NCBI RefSeq assembly: GCF_000621025.1
Contig: NZ_JHZJ01000009.1
Coordinates: forward strand, 248,001-312,000
DNA length: 64,000 bases
Direction of reading: 5' to 3'
Origin: Brackiella oedipodis DSM 13743
GTDB lineage: Bacteria; Pseudomonadota; Gammaproteobacteria; Burkholderiales; Burkholderiaceae_B
Shown here: piece after piece, positions 9,292 through 15,792 of the stretch
Position numbering within the stretch: position 1 is the first letter of the stretch
Layout: every line of letters begins with the position of its first letter
Position numbers and translations under genes: made by a program
The notes under the pieces: model-generated
Told to the model about the DNA's origin: nothing
Databases searched by the model: none
Seen by the model: only the letters and a program-made list of their open reading frames with translations

Positions 9292-11148
9292 CTATTGACC
9301 ACGCATAAATAGCTTATCGAGGTCTTGCATGGACCACTGGAACCAAGTGGGGCGACCATGATTGCATTGGTCAGCACGTAAGGTGTGCTCCATTTGCCGT
9401 AGCAAGCTATTCATTTCTGGCAAACTCAAATAGCGATGAGCACGTACGGAACCGTGGCAGGCCATGGTCGATAATATCTGATTTTGTAATTGCTCAATAT
9501 GAGAGCTGCTGCCAACTTGTTTGAGATCTTGCAGCACTTGTTGGCAAAGCGCATCGGCATCCTGTCGAGTAAGTAGGGCAGGTAAAGCGCGCAAGGTCAG
9601 GCTATTGGGGCCGCTCACTTGTAAATGCAAACCTAATTGTTGCAACATCTCGGCCTGTTCTTCAACGATGGCCGTATCACTTTCATCACAATGGATGACC
9701 ACGGGCACAAGTAAGTCTTGCATGACAATAGCCTGACGGCTTTGTTGTTGCTTAAGTTGCTCATAGAGCACGCGTTCGTGCGCGGCATGCATATCGACTA
9801 AGACCATCCCTTGTCGATTTTGTGCGAGGATGTAAATACCATGGAGCTGCCCAATTGCCACGCCTAGTGGTAAATCTAAGCCAGCTTCCTGGGCCTTTTG
9901 AGCGGCTGAGCTGCTGGCTTCAGAAAAGTTAGGATTAGCCTGACCTTCAGGCGTTAGGGGGGCATAGGCTTCTCGCCAGACTTCTTCTTTGAGTCCTAAA
10001 GGCGCTTGTTGCGCACGCGGCATAGAGGCAAAAGGCCTTGGGTGGGCCGTTGGTAAAGTTGCGCTGCTTTTGGAACCCGCGACCTGACTAGTAGAAAAAC
10101 CACTCGCGACGGCTTGCAGTTGCGTCGCGGCATCATTCACTGTGCTACTGCCAGCACCCGCGGTTTGTTCCAGTGCCGTGCTAATCGCTTGCTTGATCAG
10201 TCGATAAACGGCACCGCTGTCTCGAAAGCGCACTTCACTTTTAGCGGGATGGACATTAACGTCCACCGCACTGGGATCAATCTCTAAAAACAGCACATAA
10301 GCCGCTTGTCGCTCACCATGCAAGACATCGGCATAAGCACTACGGATGGCGTGGCTGATTGCGCGATCTCGCACAAAACGACCATTCACATAGAGGTATT
10401 GTTTGTCGCTTTTATTGCGGGCGGCTGTCGGATGAATGATTAAGCCAAATACATTGGCAATGCCCTGGTCAAGATCGACTTCTAGACCATGCGCCATGAA
10501 ATCATTGCCAAGAATATCACGCACACGTTGTAAAGGCGCTGCCGCTTGCCATTGGCGGTAGACCTTAGCGTTGTGATAAATCCGAAAACTAATATGGGGA
10601 TGCGCTAAGGCGATACGCTCAATCGCACTTACACAATGCGCAAATTCAGTGGCTTCTGATTTCAAAAACTTGCGTCGCGCCGGGATACGCTCGAACAATT
10701 GGCGCATATCGACCATGGTGCCCACTGATCCTGCCGCGGGCTCCACTACCTGTGTATGTCCATGAATGCTAAAGGCATGGGGCTGTTCAGCTGTGCGCGA
10801 GGTAATGCTCAGTTGCGCGACCGAAGCGATGGACGCTAGGGCTTCACCTCGAAAGCCCATGGAAGCTACGGACTCCAAGTCTTGTAAGCTCGCAATCTTA
10901 CTAGTAGCGTGACGTGTTAGGGCTAATTTAAGTTCGTCGGCCGCAATACCCGCGCCATTATCACTGACGGCAATGCGTTTGATGCCGCCACCATCGAGAC
11001 GAATCTCGATACTGTTGGCTTGGGCATCAATAGCGTTTTCGAGGAGCTCCTTAAGGACTGAAGCGGGTCTTTCGATGACTTCGCCCGCGGCGATTTGACT
11101 GATTAATTTATCAGGTAAAGCGTGAATAGATCGCCGCGTGGTATTCAT
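9292..11148 (-). CDS. mutL: DNA mismatch repair protein MutL
   Basis: A GHKL ATPase that couples mismatch recognition by MutS to strand removal. The N-terminal ATPase motifs are clear: LISQIAAGEVIERPASVLKE, ENAIDAQA, DNGAGI and GFRGEAL. The C-terminal part contains DMHAAHERVLYE, which fits the metal-binding endonuclease motif DQHA(X)2E(X)4E apart from Gln to Met. The protein is therefore probably a nicking MutL, as in organisms without MutH. A linker rich in Ala/Ser/Thr separates the two halves. Length is 618 aa. Confidence 0.97.
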   Translation of the reverse strand: MNTTRRSIHALPDKLISQIAAGEVIERPASVLKELLENAIDAQANSIEIRLDGGGIKRIAVSDNGAGIAADELKLALTRHATSKIASLQDLESVASMGFRGEALASIASVAQLSITSRTAEQPHAFSIHGHTQVVEPAAGSVGTMVDMRQLFERIPARRKFLKSEATEFAHCVSAIERIALAHPHISFRIYHNAKVYRQWQAAAPLQRVRDILGNDFMAHGLEVDLDQGIANVFGLIIHPTAARNKSDKQYLYVNGRFVRDRAISHAIRSAYADVLHGERQAAYVLFLEIDPSAVDVNVHPAKSEVRFRDSGAVYRLIKQAISTALEQTAGAGSSTVNDAATQLQAVASGFSTSQVAGSKSSATLPTAHPRPFASMPRAQQAPLGLKEEVWREAYAPLTPEGQANPNFSEASSSAAQKAQEAGLDLPLGVAIGQLHGIYILAQNRQGMVLVDMHAAHERVLYEQLKQQQSRQAIVMQDLLVPVVIHCDESDTAIVEEQAEMLQQLGLHLQVSGPNSLTLRALPALLTRQDADALCQQVLQDLKQVGSSSHIEQLQNQILSTMACHGSVRAHRYLSLPEMNSLLRQMEHTLRADQCNHGRPTWFQWSMQDLDKLFMRGQ

Positions 11149-11157
11149 ATTGACGGC

Positions 11158-12486
11158 TTAGCCACGGGTGGAACCGAGGGCAGGATTAGTTTTTAGGAAG
11201 GCATCGACGCCACGCAAAATACCCTCGGCTAATTGCTGTTGATTAGAAGGGTTGCGCAGGAATTTCTCTTCTTGGGCGTTAGAAATAAACGCTGTCTCGA
11301 CCAAAATAGAAGGGGTATCAGGCGACTTCAGGACAGCAAAACCCGCTTGCTCGACTTTGCGGCTGTGAACACCATTGATTTGTGACAGGGCGTTGAGCAC
11401 GCTGTGACCAATCTTGAGAGAGTCGTTAATTTGGGCATTGGTGGTCATGTCTAATAAGACCTTGGCCGTGGTTTTGTCATGAGAACCAAAATCAATCCCC
11501 CCGATAGCATCGGACTCATTATTGTATTTTGCTAAATAACGTGCTGAAGCGCTGGTCGCGCCTGAACGAGACAAAGCAAATACTGACGTACCACGCGCGT
11601 TGGGATTGGTAAAAGCATCGGCGTGAATCGAAATAAATAGATCAGCTTTGACGCGACGGGCTTTGACCACGCGTGTATGTAAAGGCACAAAAAAGTCAGA
11701 TTCGCGCGTCATATAGGCCTTCATATTGGGCCGCGCATCAATGAGTTTTTTGAGGCGGCTGGCAATACTCAGGACGATGTCTTTTTCGCGGGTGCCCATA
11801 CGACCTTGGGCACCGGGATCCTCGCCACCATGACCCGGGTCGATGGCAATCATAATCGAGCGATTGCCATGTTTGGGACTGACCGAAGGGGATACGGGTG
11901 CGCGTGGTGCTTTTTGACCAGGAACAGTAGGGGCAGGTGCATTGGGCTTATTGTCGCTAGCGACTTGATCGATGACCGTCGCTAATGGATCATCCGATTT
12001 GTCATTGATCAAGGCCATTAATGGATCCTTGGCGACTTTTGGATACAGATCTAAGACTAAGCGGTATTTGTAATTACCTACTGGTTTGAGGGTAAAGACT
12101 TGAGGTGCAATTTCTTGTTTGAGGTCAATCACCAAGCGCACCACATCGGCACGATTTTGGCCAACACGCAAGGCAGAAATATAGGGATCGTTGGGTTGGA
12201 TCTTAGAGACTAAGGAGTTCAGCGCCTGATTCATGGTCAGGCCATTAAGATCCACCACTAGCCGTTTGGGATTGTCTAACAGAAAGTGCTCAGCCTTGAG
12301 GGGCGAGCTAAGCTCAAGGGTGACTCGGGTATATTCATCGGCTGGCCAAGAGCGTACTGCAAGAACCTTGGAGTCTTGATTAGCACGCGCCAACGTAGGG
12401 ATCACACTGAGTGTCAGTAGCCCACCCGTGGTTTTTAGGACTTGTCGGCGGTCAACAAACCGTCTGCGATTAATCTTGTTAGCCAT
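11158..12486 (-). CDS. amiC: N-acetylmuramoyl-L-alanine amidase, AmiC type, with Tat signal
   Basis: Cleaves the bond between muramic acid and the stem peptide, needed for cell separation. The N-terminus has a twin-arginine signal (RRQVLKTTGG followed by a hydrophobic stretch to about residue 35), then an AMIN domain (roughly 40-150) that targets septal peptidoglycan. After a Pro-rich linker comes the zinc Amidase_3 domain (about 210-430), with AIDPGHGGEDPG, FISIHADA and a late Glu in ILVETAFISN. The start lies 52 bases inside tsaE in another frame, a long but plausible overlap in this operon. Confidence 0.93.
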   Translation of the reverse strand: MANKINRRRFVDRRQVLKTTGGLLTLSVIPTLARANQDSKVLAVRSWPADEYTRVTLELSSPLKAEHFLLDNPKRLVVDLNGLTMNQALNSLVSKIQPNDPYISALRVGQNRADVVRLVIDLKQEIAPQVFTLKPVGNYKYRLVLDLYPKVAKDPLMALINDKSDDPLATVIDQVASDNKPNAPAPTVPGQKAPRAPVSPSVSPKHGNRSIMIAIDPGHGGEDPGAQGRMGTREKDIVLSIASRLKKLIDARPNMKAYMTRESDFFVPLHTRVVKARRVKADLFISIHADAFTNPNARGTSVFALSRSGATSASARYLAKYNNESDAIGGIDFGSHDKTTAKVLLDMTTNAQINDSLKIGHSVLNALSQINGVHSRKVEQAGFAVLKSPDTPSILVETAFISNAQEEKFLRNPSNQQQLAEGILRGVDAFLKTNPALGSTRG

Positions 12487-12995
12487 ATCGAGCCTTGTTC
12501 CGTATGAGTTCTTAAACCTAGTTTGCGACCAGGGTCTTGATAACTTAAATGGATCTCTATATCGGCACTAGGTAACTGTGGGCCGGCTTTATCGGGCCAT
12601 TCTACCAATACCACTGCTTGCTCGGCTTGGTCGATTAATTGCTCTTCAAAACCTGCTTCTTGCCACTCGTCACTATTATTAAATCTATAGAAATCAAAAT
12701 GATATAAGTATAATCTAGAAACTTTATAGGTTTCAAGTAAAGTATAGGTTGGGCTCTTAATCCGTCCCGCAACGCCCATAGCCCGCAAAAATGCACGGGC
12801 AAAAGTGGTCTTGCCCGCACCTAAATCGCCGTACAAATGTATCACCATACCCTTAAAGGGTAAGGCCGTTGCAGCTGGCGGGCGATCACCTTCAAGGGCC
12901 AAATTAAAGGTGCTTTGCAGGTGCTGTGCCAACGCTTGCGCGAAATGCTCGGTTGCGTTCTGATCAGCTAAGAAAATATCTTGATTAGCGCTCAT
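12435..12995 (-). CDS. tsaE: tRNA threonylcarbamoyladenosine ATPase TsaE
   Basis: An ATPase partner of TsaB/TsaD in making t6A37 in tRNAs that read ANN codons. Walker A is GDLGAGKTTFARAFL, followed by SPTYTLLETY and HFDFYRF, both family hallmarks, and VVLVEWPDKAG. Length is 186 aa, slightly long because of an N-terminal extension of about 20 residues. It is the first gene of the operon with amiC, mutL and miaA, a known and widely conserved grouping. Confidence 0.95.
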   Translation of the reverse strand: MSANQDIFLADQNATEHFAQALAQHLQSTFNLALEGDRPPAATALPFKGMVIHLYGDLGAGKTTFARAFLRAMGVAGRIKSPTYTLLETYKVSRLYLYHFDFYRFNNSDEWQEAGFEEQLIDQAEQAVVLVEWPDKAGPQLPSADIEIHLSYQDPGRKLGLRTHTEQGSIWLTRLIADGLLTADKS

Positions 12996-13053
12996 GAGTG
13001 AAGACAGATATTGCCGCTAATGGAAGGTGCATAGAAGAAAAAAGCATGTGAAA

Positions 13054-13075
13054 AATTGATCCATCGCGATCAATT
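13054..13075. promoter_or_regulatory. Inverted repeat between tsaE and xerD with a downstream -10 element
   Basis: AATTGATC and GATCAATT face each other across CATCGC, a perfect 8-bp inverted repeat. A consensus TATAAT (13092-13097) follows at about the distance expected of a -10 box pointing to xerD, so the repeat would cover its -35 region. It may be an operator. No regulator is known for it. Confidence 0.3.
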
Positions 13076-13131
13076 AGCGATAGGCTTTTATTATAATAAT
13101 TTAAGTTCTCGAGGGCATTGAAATTACCTCT

Positions 13132-14028
13132 ATGTTGAATAATACCGAAGTCATTGATTTATTTTTAGATGCGCTCTGGCTCGAGGCCGGACTCTCCAAA
13201 AAAACGCTCCAAGCCTATCGTCAAGACCTCAAAAACGTCGTGTCTTTTTTGGAGGCGCGTGCAGGGGTCACATTATTGCAGGTGCAAGAGCATCATCTTC
13301 AGGCATGGTTAGCCTATAGTTTTGCTAACTACAAGGCCAGCACCTCCAATCGCCATTTAGCCAGCCTTAAACGCTTTTTTGCCTGGGCTGAGCAACACCA
13401 CTATATAGCACTGGATCCTAGTCTTACTATCCAACGCGCCAAAGAACCGAGTCGCCTGCCCAAAACCCTCAGTGAGAGTCAAGTGGAGCAATTGCTTAAC
13501 GCACCTGACCGCCGCCAGGCTGCTGGCTTACGCGATAAAGCCATGCTCGAAACCCTTTACGCGACTGGATTGCGAGTGAGTGAATTAGTCGGCCTGAAAT
13601 TATTTCATTTGAGCCTCCAAGAAGGCTATGTACGCGTGGTCGCTGGTAAGGGCAATAAGGATCGCATTGTGCCTTTAGGCGAGGAGGCTTGTGATCATTT
13701 ACAGCAATACCTCGATCAAGCGCGGCCTGAGATATTGAAGGGCAAACAATCTGAGGCTTTATTTGTCAGTCGCTTCGGCCGTGCCATGAGTCGCCAAGCC
13801 TTTTGGATGATCATCAAAAAATACGCGGCTCTAAAGCACATTAGTGTGCCATTATCACCGCATGTGTTGCGCCATGCCTTTGCTACGCATTTATTAAATC
13901 ACGGTGCCGATTTGCGCGTAGTGCAAATGCTACTTGGGCACAGTGATATTTCGACCACGCAAATCTACACACATGTGGCTAAGGAACGCCTCAAAACAAT
14001 GTATCAGCAACATCATCCTCGCGCATAA
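13132..14028 (+). CDS. xerD: Site-specific tyrosine recombinase XerD
   Basis: With XerC it resolves chromosome dimers at dif. The N-terminal SAM-like domain spans about residues 1-90 (LSKKTLQAYRQDL). The catalytic domain has the full set: Arg in TGLRVSELVGL, Lys in GKGNKDR, HVLRHAFATHLL, LLGHSDISTTQIYTHV with the Tyr nucleophile. HADLRVVQ-type wording and the ending THVAKERL fit XerD better than XerC. The 298-residue length is standard. No obvious Shine-Dalgarno lies next to this ATG. It is divergent from tsaE. Confidence 0.94.
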   Translation: MLNNTEVIDLFLDALWLEAGLSKKTLQAYRQDLKNVVSFLEARAGVTLLQVQEHHLQAWLAYSFANYKASTSNRHLASLKRFFAWAEQHHYIALDPSLTIQRAKEPSRLPKTLSESQVEQLLNAPDRRQAAGLRDKAMLETLYATGLRVSELVGLKLFHLSLQEGYVRVVAGKGNKDRIVPLGEEACDHLQQYLDQARPEILKGKQSEALFVSRFGRAMSRQAFWMIIKKYAALKHISVPLSPHVLRHAFATHLLNHGADLRVVQMLLGHSDISTTQIYTHVAKERLKTMYQQHHPRA

Positions 14029-14120
14029 ACAAAAATAATACTTATTTGCATTTGTTAATGTATAATGTTTTTTCATTTTATTAATTTCCTTTTAGTTATC
14101 CCTTTGTTAAGGATATAAAT

Positions 14121-14714
14121 ATGTTAAAAAAATCTGCTTTATTTTTAGCATTGGCCGCAGTCGCAGGTTTGGCTCAAGCACATGTTCATGTAGAAACTCC
14201 AAAAAAACTAATCGCCCAAAAAACTAATCGTGTTGTGCTTTCTGTACCGCACGGTTGTGATGGTGAAGCCACCAAAAAATTCACAATCACGATTCCAGAA
14301 GGCTTTGTGAATGTTCATCCACAACCAAAAGCAGATTGGGATTTAGATATCGAAAAAGGCAAATACGAAAAAAACTACGAACTCTGGGGCAAACAAGTCA
14401 ATGAGGGTGTTAAATCTGTCACTTGGTCTGGTAAATTGCCTGATGATCAATACGATGAATTCCTCATTTCTGGTTTCTGGGCTGGTCCCGCCAAGGCTGG
14501 TGACAAGGTCTACTTTGCCGCCAAACAAGAATGCGAAAGCAAAACAGCCGATTGGTCAGATACTTCTGGCGCGCATATTCATGGCCACGACTTCAGTAAA
14601 CCAATGAGCGCACCTGCTGTTGATTTAGCACCCGCTAAAGAAGACAAAAAAGGCGATAAAAAGGCGGCAGCTCACGACCACGATCACGACCACGATCATA
14701 GTCACTCACACTAA
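14121..14714 (+). CDS. YcnI-like (DUF1775) secreted protein with His-rich tail, probable copper binder
   Basis: A periplasmic protein of 197 aa. The signal peptide ends at AQA (residues 18-20), so the mature chain starts HVHVE. An N-terminal His is the copper ligand in YcnI-type proteins (a histidine-brace-like site). The body (VVLSVPHGCDGEATKKFTI, DWDLDI, WSGKLPDDQYDEF) matches the DUF1775 beta-sandwich. The end is a run of His/Asp/Ser (HDHDHDHDHSHSH) that could hold further metal, and there is no C-terminal membrane anchor. No copper gene is adjacent and it has its own terminator. The family assignment is recognition; copper binding is inference. Confidence 0.8.
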   Translation: MLKKSALFLALAAVAGLAQAHVHVETPKKLIAQKTNRVVLSVPHGCDGEATKKFTITIPEGFVNVHPQPKADWDLDIEKGKYEKNYELWGKQVNEGVKSVTWSGKLPDDQYDEFLISGFWAGPAKAGDKVYFAAKQECESKTADWSDTSGAHIHGHDFSKPMSAPAVDLAPAKEDKKGDKKAAAHDHDHDHDHSHSH

Positions 14715-14735
14715 GCCTTAATGCGTTAAACATCC

Positions 14736-14767
14736 AAAGCATTTACCTCGGTAAATGCTTTTTTTTA
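14736..14767 (+). terminator. Rho-independent terminator after the YcnI-like gene
   Basis: A 12-base arm AAAGCATTTACC and its exact complement GGTAAATGCTTT meet almost directly (4-base effective loop), followed by a T run. Confidence 0.9.
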
Positions 14768-14835
14768 TGTTTGTGCTAGCAACGGCTAACAAGGATGTTA
14801 AAGATGCGGTTAGGGCTCAGGCCAAGCAAGTTTGT

Positions 14836-14841
14836 TATAAT
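14836..14841 (+). promoter_or_regulatory. Consensus -10 box upstream of tRNA-Arg
   Basis: A perfect TATAAT lies 33 bases before the mature tRNA start. I see no good -35 at 16-18 bp, so the promoter call is tentative. Confidence 0.4.
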
Positions 14842-14874
14842 TATTCGTCTATAGTAGTAGGCTCTCATTTTTGC

Positions 14875-14949
14875 GTCCCCGTAGTTCAATGGATAGAATA
14901 GATCCCTCCTAAGGATTAGATATCAGTTCAATTCTGGTCGGGGACGCCA
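14875..14949 (+). tRNA. tRNA-Arg, anticodon CCT
   Basis: The acceptor arm GTCCCCG pairs with CGGGGAC, with discriminator G and an encoded CCA (14947-14949). The anticodon stem GATCC/GGATT (one G-U pair) frames the loop CTCCTAA with anticodon CCT at 14908-14910, reading AGG codons. The layout matches the E. coli tRNA-Arg(CCT). The last bases GGTCGGGGA recur beyond the next gene (15474-15482). Confidence 0.95.
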
Positions 14950-15073
14950 ATTAAAAGCTATTTATTTGGCACTTAAATCGTTTACACTATTTACACTAAA
15001 GCAACACTTACCTCGCACAAGCTTAATCGCATTCACCCCTGATAAACCGCCCACCACCCGTCTTGATATACGC

Positions 15074-15469
15074 ATGAATCGCCAAAAACATATCATTCTC
15101 AAAACAACTCAAGGTAAGCCTAGTCATGTGATTGTGCCTTATGACGATTATGTGGAGCTGCTAGATAGAGCGCAATACCCCAAGACGCTACACTCAAAAA
15201 CACCAAAGACCAAAACGGCTCATTCCAACACGTCAGAGAGTGGGGCCATTCCGCTAGAAGTGGCTGAGTTATTAAAAAATAATTGGAGTCTGATTCGTGC
15301 TTGGCGTGAGTATTTGGGCGTTACACAAATCGAAATGGCACAGCGACTCAATATTAGACAGCCGACCTTTGCCCATATGGAGGCTCCTGGGACCAAACCG
15401 CGTAAAGCCACCCTCAAAAGAATTGCCAAAGCCTTAGATATTTCTTTAGAGCAACTCAGTCCTAAATAA
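15074..15469 (+). CDS. Orphan antitoxin-like HTH protein (XRE type)
   Basis: A 131-residue protein from the ATG at 15074. The frame continues upstream to 14966, but the family-like N-terminus begins at MNRQKHIILKTTQGKPSH. The first third (VIVPYDDYVELLDRA) resembles Phd/YefM-type antitoxin starts. A Lys/Thr/Ser-rich linker follows, then a Cro/C1 HTH domain (about 75-130: VTQIEMAQRLNIRQPTFAHME, RKATLKRIAKALDISLEQL). No toxin-like ORF (RelE/HigB) lies on either side, so it looks like an orphan or leftover antitoxin or a solo repressor. It sits directly behind a tRNA gene and is framed by a 9-bp direct repeat of the tRNA 3' end. Its cellular role is unknown. Confidence 0.75.
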   Translation: MNRQKHIILKTTQGKPSHVIVPYDDYVELLDRAQYPKTLHSKTPKTKTAHSNTSESGAIPLEVAELLKNNWSLIRAWREYLGVTQIEMAQRLNIRQPTFAHMEAPGTKPRKATLKRIAKALDISLEQLSPK

Positions 15470-15792
15470 AGTCGGTCGGGGAGCTAGGGTGACCTTCAAA
15501 CTAATTAGGCAATCAAGCGCGTCAGTGGCTGACTCGCGCTGATGGCGGTGCCTATGTTGATCTTTACTCTTTTTAGTAAGTCCTCCATCTAAGCGCTGGG
15601 TGACTCGTTGGTAGCGTCTGCTTGGTGCTGAGGATCATCTGCGTAGCGGCGCTGACCTAGGTATTTTTTACTATAAAATTTTGATTACAAGCTTATCCTG
15701 GGACAGCGTATTTTTGTTTGCACAGTCCTATAAAATAAAGTCAGTCCCTACCTTAAACCAGTTGGCTTGCGCCACCTTTAAACTAAATCTAC
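15470..15792. other. Non-coding gap behind the HTH gene, with a tRNA-end repeat and a dispersed repeat
   Basis: This 323-base gap has no convincing gene. It starts with GGTCGGGGA (15474-15482), a copy of the tRNA-Arg 3' end, and holds a degenerate repeat (15591-15635) that also occurs in the gaps near 53489 and 57214. No clear terminator or promoter for the next gene was seen. Confidence 0.6.
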
